Assembly (NCBI RefSeq): GCF_042697365.1
Contig: NZ_CP137605.1
Direction: 5' to 3' (one strand)
DNA: 64,000 bases
DNA from: Brucella pseudintermedia
GTDB taxonomy: Bacteria > Pseudomonadota > Alphaproteobacteria > Rhizobiales > Rhizobiaceae
Made by a program: the position numbers and the translations under genes. The notes beneath the pieces were generated by a model. It worked only from the letters and a program-made list of their open reading frames with translations, had not been told where the DNA came from and searched no databases. Positions 7,689 through 16,107 of this stretch are shown piece by piece; within the stretch, counting starts at the first letter, position 1, and the number at the start of each line of letters is the position of its first letter.

Positions 7689-8705
7689 ATGGTCAAAGCT
7701 CTGCGTATCGAGAGCGAAAACGTCACCCGTTTTGCAGAAATCGACGAAGCGCCTTTGCTGGCAGGTCACGTGCGTGTGCGCGTGCGCCATGTGGGGCTCT
7801 GCGGCAGCGACCTGAACACTTTCAAGGGGCTTAATCCTCTGGTCCAGCTGCCGCGCATACCGGGGCATGAAATTGGCGGCGAGATCATGGAGGCCGGAGA
7901 GGGCGTCGGCGCCGCTTACGCCAAGGGCAAGCGGGTGATCGTTCTGCCCTATACCAATTGCGGCGAATGTTCATCCTGCCGCAAGGGGCGGCTCAATGCG
8001 TGCCGTTATAACAAGACGCTTGGCGTGCAGCAAAATGGCGGTCTGGCCGACCAGATCGTGCTGCCTGCCGAAAAGCTGATCCTCAACGATACGCTGGAGC
8101 CGCGTCATCTGGCGCTGGTCGAGCCGCTTTCGGTTGGCTTTCACGCCGTCGAGCGCGGGCGCGTGCAGGCAGGAGATACGGTTGCTGTTCTTGGTTGCGG
8201 CATGATCGGCATGGGCGTGCTGCTCGGTGCAGTCGCGCGCGGCGCCAAGGTCATCGCCATCGATCCAAGTGCTGAAAAGCGTGAGCTGGCGCTGCAGTTC
8301 GGCGCAACGCACGCGCTGCCGGGCGGTGAGGATGTTGTCGCCAAGGTGCAGGAATTGACCAACGATGACGGCGTGGATGTTGCTTTTGAAGCGGTCGGCC
8401 TGCCGATCACCTTCACGCAGGCTGTCGATATGGCCGGCTTTGCGGGCCGGGTGGTTTATGTCGGCTATTCCAAGGCGCCCGTCACCTATCAGACGCAGTT
8501 CTTCAACCTGAAGGAACTCGACATCATGGGATCGCGCAATGCGACGCTCGACGATTTCGAGGCCGTCATAACGCATCTGGAAAAGCTCGGCACAGATGCC
8601 GACAAGCTGATCTCCAAGGTATTTCCGTTCGATGAAGCTGAAGCAGCGCTTCCCTATTGGGACGGCGACCGCAACGTTTTGAAGATCATCATCGAGCGCG
8701 ACTGA
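7689..8705 (+). CDS. Zinc-dependent alcohol dehydrogenase (sugar-acid/polyol dehydrogenase type)
   Basis: Medium-chain NAD(P)-dependent dehydrogenase, 338 residues. The catalytic zinc site is visible in VGLCGSDLNTF and IPGHEIGGEI. The structural-zinc cysteines are in NCGECSSCRKGRLNAC. The Rossmann motif is VLGCGMIGMGVL. Such enzymes include L-galactonate-5-dehydrogenase (LgoD), which makes tagaturonate, and galactitol-phosphate dehydrogenase. Given a tagaturonate-reductase-like and an altronate-dehydratase-like gene alongside, an LgoD-like step is the simplest reading: galactonate to tagaturonate to altronate to ketodeoxygluconate. That is inference from context. It lies between the dehydratase and the TRAP genes in the same direction. 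Confidence 0.82.
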   Translation: MVKALRIESENVTRFAEIDEAPLLAGHVRVRVRHVGLCGSDLNTFKGLNPLVQLPRIPGHEIGGEIMEAGEGVGAAYAKGKRVIVLPYTNCGECSSCRKGRLNACRYNKTLGVQQNGGLADQIVLPAEKLILNDTLEPRHLALVEPLSVGFHAVERGRVQAGDTVAVLGCGMIGMGVLLGAVARGAKVIAIDPSAEKRELALQFGATHALPGGEDVVAKVQELTNDDGVDVAFEAVGLPITFTQAVDMAGFAGRVVYVGYSKAPVTYQTQFFNLKELDIMGSRNATLDDFEAVITHLEKLGTDADKLISKVFPFDEAEAALPYWDGDRNVLKIIIERD

Positions 8706-8805
8706 AATCGAAGCAAATGTTCGGACCGGATAAACGGTACCGGACGCTAGTGGAGGAAACCGGCCACAAGGCCATTGTTTATTGACCCTATACGGGAGGA
8801 TACTG

Positions 8806-9780
8806 ATGAAGAAACTCGTTACCGGCATGATCGCCGCCAGCATGTTGCTGGCAGGAAGCATGGCTGCATATGCTGCCAATGTGTCGATCAAGGTTGCCTA
8901 TGAAAACAACCCCGGCGAGCCTTTCGATGAGGTAATGCATTACTGGAAGGACGACCTTGCCAAGCGCAGCAATGGCGAGATCACACTCGAACTTTATCCA
9001 AGCTCGCAGCTCGGCTCCAAGAAGGATGTGACCGAACAGGCTATGATGGGCCTCAATGTCGTGACGATTTCCGACGTTGGCTTTCTGGCCGAATATGACC
9101 CGGACCTCGGCGTTCTCTACGGCCCGTTCCTGACCGACGATCCGGCGCAGCTTTTCAAGGTCTATGACGGCCCCTGGTTCAAGGAGAAGAGCGAAGAGCT
9201 GAAGAAGAAGGGCATTCACATCGTAATGCCGAACTATCTTTACGGCATTCGCCAGATCATTTCCAAGAAGCCGATCCGCACCCCCGAAGACCTGAAGGGC
9301 ATGAAGATCCGCGTGCCGAACAATGTCATGCAGATCAAGACCTTCGAGGCCATGGGCGCCACCCCGACCCCGATGCCGCTCGGCGAAACCTTCCCGGCGC
9401 TGGCGCAGGGTGTGATCGACGGCGTCGAAAACCCGATTTCGGTTCTCTACGGCCAGAAGTTCCAGGAAGAAGCCAAATATCTGAGCAAGGTCGGCTATCT
9501 GACCAACGTGGCGCTCATCGTCGGCGGCGAAGCATTCTTCTCCACGCTGCCTGAAGAACAGCTGAAGATGATCCACGAGTCCGCTTATGATGCGGGTCTC
9601 TACAGCCAGAAGCTGACGATCGAAAAAGACAATGAAATGATCGAAAAGATGAAGGAAGCCGGTGTCGAAGTCATCGATGTCGACCGCGCTCCTTTCAAGG
9701 CTCTTGCTGAAAAGGTCTACACCCAGTTCCCGGAATGGTCGCCCGGTCTTTATGACAAGATCAAAGCCGAACTGAACTGA
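8806..9780 (+). CDS. TRAP transporter periplasmic binding protein (DctP family)
   Basis: Soluble periplasmic receptor of a tripartite ATP-independent transporter, driven by ion gradients. It has 324 residues with a signal peptide (residues 1 to about 23, ending AYA). The mature sequence has family landmarks: PFDEVMHYWKDDLAKRSNGE, LYPSSQLGSKKDVTEQ and the ligand-carboxylate region LKGMKIRVPNNVMQIKTF with its conserved Arg. Then comes GVIDGVENPISVLYGQKF. The start is ATG at 8806 rather than the upstream TTG, because GGGAGG (8794-8799) is correctly spaced. The small and large membrane subunits follow. The context makes a hexonate or hexuronate the likely cargo, and the family usually binds organic acids through that arginine. 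Confidence 0.9.
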   Translation: MKKLVTGMIAASMLLAGSMAAYAANVSIKVAYENNPGEPFDEVMHYWKDDLAKRSNGEITLELYPSSQLGSKKDVTEQAMMGLNVVTISDVGFLAEYDPDLGVLYGPFLTDDPAQLFKVYDGPWFKEKSEELKKKGIHIVMPNYLYGIRQIISKKPIRTPEDLKGMKIRVPNNVMQIKTFEAMGATPTPMPLGETFPALAQGVIDGVENPISVLYGQKFQEEAKYLSKVGYLTNVALIVGGEAFFSTLPEEQLKMIHESAYDAGLYSQKLTIEKDNEMIEKMKEAGVEVIDVDRAPFKALAEKVYTQFPEWSPGLYDKIKAELN

Positions 9781-9835
9781 TCCATCCTTATTCGGATATC
9801 GCCATGTCGCGGCTTTGCCGCGGCGTGGTCTGCTC

Positions 9836-10321
9836 ATGGAATTCAATCCGATGAAACTGTTTGAAAAACTGATCGAATGGCTGGCTGCCGTGCCGCTGTT
9901 CATCCTGCTCGCGATGTTCAACATCGCCGTTGTCATGCGCTACTGGATGCATCAGCCGCTGCAATGGACCGAGGAAATGGCCGGCCTGTTGATGATCTGG
10001 ATCGTGATGCTCGGCAGCATCGCCGCAGAACGCAGCAACCAGCATCTTGCCATCCCGATGCTCGTGGATCTGCTGTCGGAAAAGCTGCGCGAGATCATCA
10101 ATGCTGTCGTTTCGATCCTGTCGGGACTGTTCTTGCTCTACGTGTCCTATGCCGGTTACAAGCTTTCGGTGGCGGCCCAGTTTAAAGTGACGGACGTGCT
10201 GCGGGTTTCCTATTACTGGATCGATATCGCCGTTCCGGTCGGCTTCGTCATTATCGCTCTTTATATGTTTGCAGGCGCATTCAAATCCTTGCGCGCCGCT
10301 TTTGCGGGAGGCAAGGCATGA
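9836..10321 (+). CDS. TRAP transporter small membrane subunit (DctQ family)
   Basis: Inner-membrane subunit with four predicted helices, linking the binding protein to the large permease. It has 161 residues from ATG 9836; ATG 9851 (MKLFEKLIEW) is an equally possible start because neither has a strong Shine-Dalgarno. Hydrophobic segments are visible around VPLFILLAMFNIAVVMRYWM, AGLLMIWIVMLGSIAAERS, VVSILSGLFLLYVSYAGYK and VPVGFVIIALYMFAG. The stretch LQWTEEMAGLLMIW is typical of DctQ. Its stop overlaps the DctM start by 4 nt (ATGA), indicating translational coupling. Confidence 0.85.
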   Translation: MEFNPMKLFEKLIEWLAAVPLFILLAMFNIAVVMRYWMHQPLQWTEEMAGLLMIWIVMLGSIAAERSNQHLAIPMLVDLLSEKLREIINAVVSILSGLFLLYVSYAGYKLSVAAQFKVTDVLRVSYYWIDIAVPVGFVIIALYMFAGAFKSLRAAFAGGKA

Positions 10322-11592
10322 ACCTTACGACCATCGTTCTCATCATGCTGGCGCTGATCGCGCTCAATATGCGCCTTTATGTGGCCATCCTGATTGCGGT
10401 CTTCACCTATTTCACCTTTTTCAACCAGATGCCGATAGCGATTGCCGTTCAGCGCTTCATCAGCCCGGCTCAGAACACGTCGTTGCTTGCAATTCCGTTC
10501 TTCATCATGCTCGGTACGGTGATGTCGCATACAGGCATTGCCGAGCGCCTGATCAAGGTTGCGGAAATTCTGGTTGGCCGCATGCGCGGCGGCATGGCCC
10601 TCACCAACATCATGGTTTCCACCCTGATGGGCGGCGTCAGCGCATCCAATCTGGCGGACAGCGCTATGCTCACCCGCATGATGGTGCCGGAAATGGTCAA
10701 GCGTGGCTATGACAAGGCATTTTCCTGCGCGGTGACGGCTGCCGGTTCGCTGATCACGCCGATCATTCCTCCGGGCATCGCGCTCATCATCTATGGTCTG
10801 ATTGCGGATGTTTCCATTGGCAAGATGTTCATGGCGGGTGTTGTTCCGGGCATTCTGGGCGCCGTCATCCTGATGATCGCGGCCTATATCACGTCGGTAA
10901 AGCGTGGCTACAAGCCGAGCCGTGAAAAGCGAATGAGCGGTGCTGAAGTCGTCTCGACGCTTGCCTCGGCATGGCCAGCCGTCCTGTTGCTGTTCGCGAT
11001 CATCGGCGGCATTCGTATGAACATCTTCACGCCGACGGAAGCCGGTGCGGTTGCGGTAACGCTGGTTCTGATTATCGGCTTCGTGATCTATCGCGAAATG
11101 CGTATCTCGCATGTGGTGGATTCGCTGATCGAAACGGCGAAATCGACTGCCTCCGTCATGCTGGTCATCATGGCGTCGTCAGCGCTCGCATGGGTGTTTT
11201 CGCTCGAACAGGCCGGCCAGTCGCTGATGCAGCTGATCTCGTCTTTCACCAGCAATCCTTATGCGTTCCTGCTGGCAGTCAACGTGATCCTGCTGATCCT
11301 CGGGGCGCTCATCGAGGGCACGGCCCTGATGATCGTTCTGGTGCCGCTCCTGATGCCAACGGTAAAGGCTTTGGGTATCGATCCGGTCCATTTCGGTATC
11401 GTCGTCATTGTCAATCTTTCGATTGGCACGCTGACGCCGCCGGTGGGCACGGTCATGCTGATGGTCTGCAATATCGCCAAGGTGAGGGTGGGGGATTTCA
11501 CCCGCCAGGCATTCAGCATGTATATGGCGCTGTTTATCCTGCTGGCGCTGGTTACTTATGTGCCGATTATATCGACCTACTTGGCTTACTAA
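10318..11592 (+). CDS. TRAP transporter large permease subunit (DctM family)
   Basis: Main membrane permease of the TRAP system, 424 residues with about 12 hydrophobic segments. Family motifs are visible: NTSLLAIPFFIMLGTVMSHT near the start, VSTLMGGVSASNLADSAMLT, the conserved AAGSLITPIIPPGIALIIYG, and LSIGTLTPPVGTVMLMVCNI near the end. It is coupled to the preceding small subunit by an ATGA overlap. It is the last gene of the hexonate cluster; a clear terminator follows 6 bp after the stop. The cargo is inferred from the enzymes upstream. Confidence 0.92.
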   Translation: MNLTTIVLIMLALIALNMRLYVAILIAVFTYFTFFNQMPIAIAVQRFISPAQNTSLLAIPFFIMLGTVMSHTGIAERLIKVAEILVGRMRGGMALTNIMVSTLMGGVSASNLADSAMLTRMMVPEMVKRGYDKAFSCAVTAAGSLITPIIPPGIALIIYGLIADVSIGKMFMAGVVPGILGAVILMIAAYITSVKRGYKPSREKRMSGAEVVSTLASAWPAVLLLFAIIGGIRMNIFTPTEAGAVAVTLVLIIGFVIYREMRISHVVDSLIETAKSTASVMLVIMASSALAWVFSLEQAGQSLMQLISSFTSNPYAFLLAVNVILLILGALIEGTALMIVLVPLLMPTVKALGIDPVHFGIVVIVNLSIGTLTPPVGTVMLMVCNIAKVRVGDFTRQAFSMYMALFILLALVTYVPIISTYLAY

Positions 11593-11597
11593 CAACG

Positions 11598-11625
11598 AAA
11601 GCGCGGGCGTTCCCCGCGCTTTTTC
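11598..11625 (+). terminator. Rho-independent terminator after the hexonate/TRAP operon
   Basis: Stem AAAGCGCGGG (11598-11607) pairs with CCCGCGCTTT (11613-11622) around a CGTTC loop and runs into TTTTT. It follows the DctM stop and faces the remnant gene on the other strand. Confidence 0.9.
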
Positions 11626-11631
11626 ATTTGT

Positions 11632-11922
11632 TCACCACGGGTTCTCGACACGCGGCCAGATGGCACGGCTGAGCTTGCGATAAGTGGTGATGCGGGGATT
11701 GCTCGGATAGGAGCTGGGCGCAGCGACGTAGACGATCTCGGCTGCGATCGGCGCAAAGCCCGCGTGGAAATGATTGGTGGATTTGACGACCAGTATATCC
11801 TTCTTCAACGGGTCTATGCCAATATTTGAAAAAATATCCGGCTGGAAAGTCTGTGTCTGGTTGGTGTTGAGAATGATGTCGATTGCGGTGTCTTCTTCTG
11901 CCGCATCACCGCACGTGGAAAG
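11632..11922 (-). pseudogene. 3' remnant of an M81 (MlrC-like) metallopeptidase gene
   Basis: A 96-codon open stretch on the minus strand, ending in TGA at 11632-11634, has no start codon context and is closed upstream by an in-frame TAA (11923-11925). Its translation contains ILNTNQTQTFQPDIFSNIGI, DILVVKSTNHFHAGFAPIA and AEIVYVAAPSSYPSNPRITT. These match what I recall of the conserved C-terminal end of MlrC/M81 proteins (microcystinase C family, usually near 490 residues). About 80 percent of the gene is missing, replaced by the NTF2-fold gene on the other strand. No frameshift is needed within the fragment, so the truncation may be fairly recent. It is not expected to make protein. Confidence 0.72.
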
Positions 11923-11943
11923 TTAAGATAATCAGGAGATAGC

Positions 11944-12417
11944 ATGAGAGATGCGCTTAACCCCTTTGCGGGCGACAGGGACCGTGAGCAGATTTGGGAA
12001 ATGCTCGTGCGACGCGATATCGAGGCTTTCGTATCGCAGGACTGGTCGCTGGTGGCCGATGATTTCGACGAGGTGCGCTTCCTCGGCATTCATGCGCATA
12101 ATGATCGCGATCCCGACAAATGGGATGCAGGGTTTCCGACGCTCGCAAGCTATCGTGATGAATGGCTGCGTCAGGCGGCGGAAAGTGCGGCGGTTGAATA
12201 TGCCGAATCTCTGGCTGACGGAATCTTCCGCGCGACTGACCTGAGCGTGATCGATATTACAGGCGAGGTCGCCGTGGCGCGGAAAAAATTCGACGGAACG
12301 ATTGCAAAAAAGGACGGCACCGTTGACCGCCTCAACTGGCAGACGCTCTATTTCTGCCGCCGCGAAGATGCGCGCTGGAAGATCACCGGCTTTGTCGGGT
12401 ACATGGCTTATCGCTAA
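11944..12417 (+). CDS. NTF2-like (SnoaL/DUF4440-type) small protein of unknown function
   Basis: Encodes 157 residues starting at ATG 11944 after CAGGAG. The pattern is that of a cone-shaped NTF2/SnoaL fold: an N-terminal helix with REQIWEMLVRRDIEAFVSQDW, then alternating strands, and a final strand pair LNWQTLYFCRREDARWKITGF that is characteristic of ketosteroid-isomerase-like domains with an RRxDGxWKI ending. No catalytic residues can be assigned. It stands alone, follows the M81 remnant head-to-head, and is not obviously coupled to the betaine transporter 550 bp further on. It may have arrived with the event that truncated the M81 gene. Confidence 0.75.
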   Translation: MRDALNPFAGDRDREQIWEMLVRRDIEAFVSQDWSLVADDFDEVRFLGIHAHNDRDPDKWDAGFPTLASYRDEWLRQAAESAAVEYAESLADGIFRATDLSVIDITGEVAVARKKFDGTIAKKDGTVDRLNWQTLYFCRREDARWKITGFVGYMAYR

Positions 12418-12967
12418 AAATCGGGCCTGCGCGATCCGTCTATAAGGGTGCAGGCCGTCCGATGTGCGCCGTTTTATGTATAGACTAGATGAGTCCGGTT
12501 CACAGTATAATCACACTATTTTTCTGCAATTATAGTCATTTTTCTCCCGAATTATACTAATTCGGATGATGTCGCAGCTGATGGCATATTTGTCGCAGGC
12601 CGTTCCGGTAATTGATTGGAACAGGACTACTATTGTCTTCAGGCTGGTCGATTGCCTCCTGTTTTGGGTGGCGATGGACGATCCTCAAAATCCTTAGTGC
12701 GACCCTTCAAAATAAACATTCAAGGGGACGGTCGCCGGACGGCTCATTTGGATGAAATCGCGGCAGTGGGTGGACATGTCGGGAAATGACCTATATAGAA
12801 TCAAGAAATCTATCGATAATCATTCCATGCGGCCCGTTCGCGGAGCGCAGATACTGCGTGAGGAATCTGCGCTGGAATGAAGTTTTATCATTGTTAAAAA
12901 GGAGATTAAGTCCGCCAGCACAGCGGGGTTAGACTTGATGCATGGTATTTTATACAAGGAAGAAAGT
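12418..12967. promoter_or_regulatory. Long AT-rich intergenic and leader region before the betaine ABC operon
   Basis: 550 bp without a supportable gene and visibly richer in A/T than its surroundings. It contains a 7-bp inverted repeat CCGAATT-N5-AATTCGG (12547-12565), a nearby run of TATAATCACACTA and ATTATAG elements that could be a promoter or operator, and the folded element at 12820-12880. The coding start of the first transporter gene is set by AAGGAAGA (12955-12962). The rest shows nothing recognisable. Confidence 0.55.
12820..12880 (+). promoter_or_regulatory. Possible three-way-junction RNA in the 5' leader of the betaine transporter operon
   Basis: Nested perfect complementarities occur within 61 nt. 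The outer stem is TCATTCCA (12820-12827) with TGGAATGA (12873-12880). An inner stem is GCGCAGAT (12845-12852) with ATCTGCGC (12865-12872) around a 12-nt loop. A small CCG-TTCG-CGG hairpin (12834-12843) sits in the other arm. Together they fold as a three-way junction with one junction side flush. It lies about 90 nt upstream of the start codon. I do not recognise it as a known riboswitch. Alternatives are a protein operator or chance. Confidence 0.4.
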
Positions 12968-14152
12968 ATGAAGTCGCCGGCTGAGACTAAGATAAGCTTG
13001 AAAGGCATTTTTAAAGTCTTCGGCGATGATCCGGAGCGTGCAATGCAGGAGTTGCGCGCAGGTAAATCAAAAACCCAGATTCACAGCGAACTCGGCGCAA
13101 CAATCGGCGTCGATAATGCGACCTTCGATATCTACGAAGGCGAAGTATTCGTTATTATGGGCCTTTCCGGCTCGGGCAAATCGACGCTTTTGCGTCTGCT
13201 CAATCGCCTGATCGAACCGACTGCCGGTTCCATTGAAGTGGATGGCCGCGATGTCGTAAAAATGACCAAGCGCGAGCTGATCGATCTTCGCCGCCGCGAT
13301 ATGAGCATGGTGTTTCAATCCTTTGCGCTTCTGCCCAATCGTTCGGTCCTGAACAACGCAGCCTTCGGCCTTGAAGTGGCCGGAATGGGCGAGGCGGAAC
13401 GCCACCAGAAAGCACTGAAGGCGCTCGCAGCCGTCGGATTGGAGCCATATGCCCACAGCATGCCGGACCAGCTGTCCGGCGGTATGAAACAGCGCGTCGG
13501 ACTGGCGCGGGCCTTGGCGAGCGAGCCCACCATTCTTCTGATGGACGAAGCGTTTTCCGCCCTCGACCCGCTGATCCGCACGGAAATGCAGGACGAACTG
13601 AAGCGTCTTCAGGCGGAGCACAGCCGGACGATCATTTTCGTCAGCCACGACCTGGACGAAGCCATGCGTATCGGCGACCGTATCTGCATCATGCAACACG
13701 GCAAGGTGGTGCAGGTCGGAACGCCGAACGAAATCGTGTCCGCACCGGCCAATGATTATGTTCGTTCCTTCTTTCGCAATGTGGATGTGTCTCGCGTTTT
13801 CAAGGCCGCGGATGTGGCGCGCGAGGACGAACTCATCGTTTTCGAACCCGAACAGCTTGCAACAGCGCTTGAACGGTTCGATGCGAGCGGCAAGACATTC
13901 GGTGTGCTGATCGATGCCGACCGCACCTATCGCGGAATGGTCAGTCGTGACGCGCTGGCAAAGGGGTCCGCGACGCAAGGTGGGGAGAGGCTGGACGCCG
14001 TCTCGGCTATTGAGGCGGAAGCGCCGCTTTCCGGATTGTTGACGCAAGTGGCGGAAAGCCCCTGGCCAGTCCCGGTTACGGACCGCCAGAACCGCTATGT
14101 CGGTGCCATCAGTAAATCGGCATTGCTCGAAACGCTTGGCCGCGCGGGTTGA
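12968..14152 (+). CDS. Glycine betaine/choline ABC transporter ATP-binding protein (ProV-like)
   Basis: Energises uptake of a quaternary amine osmolyte. From ATG 12968 (after AAGGAAGA) it has 394 residues. The N-terminal extension ISLKGIFKVFGDDPERAMQE is typical of ProV/OpuAA. Walker A is GLSGSGKST, the signature is LSGGMKQRV, Walker B is ILLMDEAFSALDP and the switch is FVSHD. After residue about 270, VSRVFKAADVAREDEL leads into a C-terminal CBS-like pair, which in this family senses ionic strength. The permease and binding protein follow, with gaps of 81 and 60 nt. An upstream start in the same frame (TTG 12935) lacks a ribosome-binding site. Choline is possible as substrate, since rhizobial ChoXWV is the same family. 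Confidence 0.9.
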   Translation: MKSPAETKISLKGIFKVFGDDPERAMQELRAGKSKTQIHSELGATIGVDNATFDIYEGEVFVIMGLSGSGKSTLLRLLNRLIEPTAGSIEVDGRDVVKMTKRELIDLRRRDMSMVFQSFALLPNRSVLNNAAFGLEVAGMGEAERHQKALKALAAVGLEPYAHSMPDQLSGGMKQRVGLARALASEPTILLMDEAFSALDPLIRTEMQDELKRLQAEHSRTIIFVSHDLDEAMRIGDRICIMQHGKVVQVGTPNEIVSAPANDYVRSFFRNVDVSRVFKAADVAREDELIVFEPEQLATALERFDASGKTFGVLIDADRTYRGMVSRDALAKGSATQGGERLDAVSAIEAEAPLSGLLTQVAESPWPVPVTDRQNRYVGAISKSALLETLGRAG

Positions 14153-14233
14153 TCCCCGCACGCCAACGGACTTTTGCCTGATGAGGGCAGAATAGGTCCA
14201 ATCCAGAAGAAATACGGAAATGGACGGTAAAAT

Positions 14234-15139
14234 ATGGATTTGAATTTCAGTGTCGGCGAATGGGCGGATGTTGTGGTCAACTACATTCTTGACCACTTTA
14301 CGCCCGCGCTCGATATGATCGCGGCCACCATCGGTTTTGTTACCGACAGTATTCAAAATGCTCTGCTCGCTGTGCCGCCTATCGGCGGCGTTGCAGTTCT
14401 AACACTGCTATCGCTGTGGCGCGTGGGGTGGAAATTTGCGGTTTTCACCGCTCTTGCGCTGGGCCTCATCATCCACATGGATTTGTGGATTGGCACTATG
14501 GAAAGCCTCTCTCTGGTGCTGGCTTCGACAGTTATCGCTGTCGTAATCGGCATTCCGCTCGGTATCGCAATGGCCCGCAGCGACACGGTCGCTTCGATTG
14601 TGCGTCCAGTTCTCGACCTCATGCAAACCATGCCCGCTTTCGTTTATCTCATTCCGGCTGCAATGTTTTTCGGCCTCGGTGCTGTGCCCGGGACGATTGC
14701 AACGGTGATCTTTGCCATGCCGCCAGTCGTGCGCCTTACCAATCTCGGCATCCGTCAGGTGCACTCGGAATTTGTGGAAGCAGGTCTCGCCTTCGGCTGC
14801 ACGTCGCGGCAGCTTTTGTTCAAGGTGCAGCTTCCAAACGCCCTGCCTTCGATCATGGCTGGCATCAACCAGACGATCATGCTCTCGCTTTCGATGGTGG
14901 TCATTGCATCGATGATCGGCGCGGGCGGCCTCGGCAATACGGTCCTGACCGGCATCCAGCGCCTCAATGTGGGCCTCGGCTTCGAGGGCGGCCTTGCCGT
15001 GGTCATCCTGGCGGTCATTCTCGACCGCATTACCCAGAGCTTCGGCAAGGGCGGGGCCGGATTTTTCAAGCGGCTCGCATCTCTAAGGAAGGCGGCGGAC
15101 ACCCAGTCCGCCTCATCCTTTCGCAAGCAGGAAGCATGA
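14234..15139 (+). CDS. Glycine betaine/choline ABC transporter permease (ProW-like)
   Basis: Inner-membrane channel subunit, 301 residues, about six to seven hydrophobic segments. Distinctive stretches are LDLMQTMPAFVYLIPAAMFF and GAVPGTIATVIFAMPPVVRL. The cytoplasmic EAA loop that docks the ATPase is EAGLAFGCTSRQLLFKVQLP. MIGAGGLGNTVLTGIQRLN lies near the end. All are hallmarks of OpuAB/ProW. It is the second gene of the osmolyte operon. Confidence 0.92.
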   Translation: MDLNFSVGEWADVVVNYILDHFTPALDMIAATIGFVTDSIQNALLAVPPIGGVAVLTLLSLWRVGWKFAVFTALALGLIIHMDLWIGTMESLSLVLASTVIAVVIGIPLGIAMARSDTVASIVRPVLDLMQTMPAFVYLIPAAMFFGLGAVPGTIATVIFAMPPVVRLTNLGIRQVHSEFVEAGLAFGCTSRQLLFKVQLPNALPSIMAGINQTIMLSLSMVVIASMIGAGGLGNTVLTGIQRLNVGLGFEGGLAVVILAVILDRITQSFGKGGAGFFKRLASLRKAADTQSASSFRKQEA

Positions 15140-15199
15140 AGCAGACAAAAATAACCAAGAATAATAACGGGAACTGATACCAATCGAAAAGGAGAAGCT

Positions 15200-16066
15200 A
15201 TGTTAGGCAAACTAACCAAATTCGGTCTGGCGGCAGTTGTGGCGGGAACGATGACCATGGGCGCAGCATTTGCGCAGGACAGCAAGCCGGTTAAAATCGG
15301 CTGGGCACCATGGTCGGATGCTGAGTTCGTCACAAAACTTGCCAAGAAGCTGATCGAAGACAATCTCGGCCAGAAGGTCGAGCTGGTTCAGACGGACGTG
15401 GCCCCACTCTATCAGGGCGTGAGCCGTGGCGATATTGATGCCATGATGATGGCCTGGCTGCCGGAAACCCACGCTGACTACTACAAGCGCATCGAGGACA
15501 AGGTCGAAAACCTCGGTCCGCTCTATGAAGGTGCGAAGCTTGGCTGGATCGTTCCGGCTTACATCCCCGAAAGCGAAATCAGTTCCATCGAGGACCTGAA
15601 GAAACCGGAAGTTCGCGAAAAGCTGAAGGGTGAAATTCAGGGCATTGATCCGGGCGCGGGCCTCACGCGCCTGTCACAGGAAGCAATCAAGAAATACGGG
15701 CTGGACTACAAGCTCAATATTTCGAGTGAAGCGGCGATGCTGACCACGGTCGACCGCGCCACACGTTCCGACGGCTGGTTCGTGGCGACTTCCTGGAGCC
15801 CGCACTGGATGTTCGGCAAGTACAAGCTGCGTTATATTGCCGATCCTGAAGGCGCGCTTGGCGGCGCGGAACACATCGACGCCATCGCACGCAAGGGCTT
15901 CAAGGAAGAGAACCCGAAAGTGGCTTCGCTCCTCACCAAGATGAGCCTTCCGATCAGCGAGCTAGAGGCTGCAATGTTCGATGCGCAGGAAACATCCTAT
16001 GAAAAGGCCGTCGACAAATATATCGCGGACCATCCTGACCGCATCAAGGAATGGCTGGCAGAATAA
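15200..16066 (+). CDS. Glycine betaine/choline-binding periplasmic protein (OpuAC/ProX-like)
   Basis: Periplasmic receptor, 288 residues with a signal peptide ending near residue 25 (AFA). The mature protein starts KPVKIGWAPWSDAEFVTKLA. The OpuAC family supplies aromatic cage residues: GWAPWSD, MMMAWLPETHADYY, GWIVPAYIP and ATSWSPHWMFGKYKL contain several Trp/Tyr positions expected to pack around a trimethylammonium group. The start follows AAAAGGAGAAG. It is the last gene of the operon and is followed by a strong hairpin terminator. Betaine, choline or carnitine are all possible ligands. Confidence 0.9.
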   Translation: MLGKLTKFGLAAVVAGTMTMGAAFAQDSKPVKIGWAPWSDAEFVTKLAKKLIEDNLGQKVELVQTDVAPLYQGVSRGDIDAMMMAWLPETHADYYKRIEDKVENLGPLYEGAKLGWIVPAYIPESEISSIEDLKKPEVREKLKGEIQGIDPGAGLTRLSQEAIKKYGLDYKLNISSEAAMLTTVDRATRSDGWFVATSWSPHWMFGKYKLRYIADPEGALGGAEHIDAIARKGFKEENPKVASLLTKMSLPISELEAAMFDAQETSYEKAVDKYIADHPDRIKEWLAE

Positions 16067-16075
16067 AGCCCAAGC

Positions 16076-16101
16076 AAAAGCCCCGGGATACCGGGGCTTT
16101 T
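16076..16101. terminator. Bidirectional terminator between betaine operon and DMT exporter
   Basis: Perfect 11-bp stem AAAAGCCCCGG (16076-16086) and CCGGGGCTTTT (16091-16101) with a GATA loop. T-runs appear on both strands, and it lies between two convergent genes. Confidence 0.93.
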
Positions 16102-16107
16102 CACATT

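Noticed and set aside
12820..13008. Leftward open frame over the betaine operon leader
   Set aside because: It runs antisense into the start of the ATPase gene and has no family signature; the base pairing seen there is better explained as RNA or operator structure.
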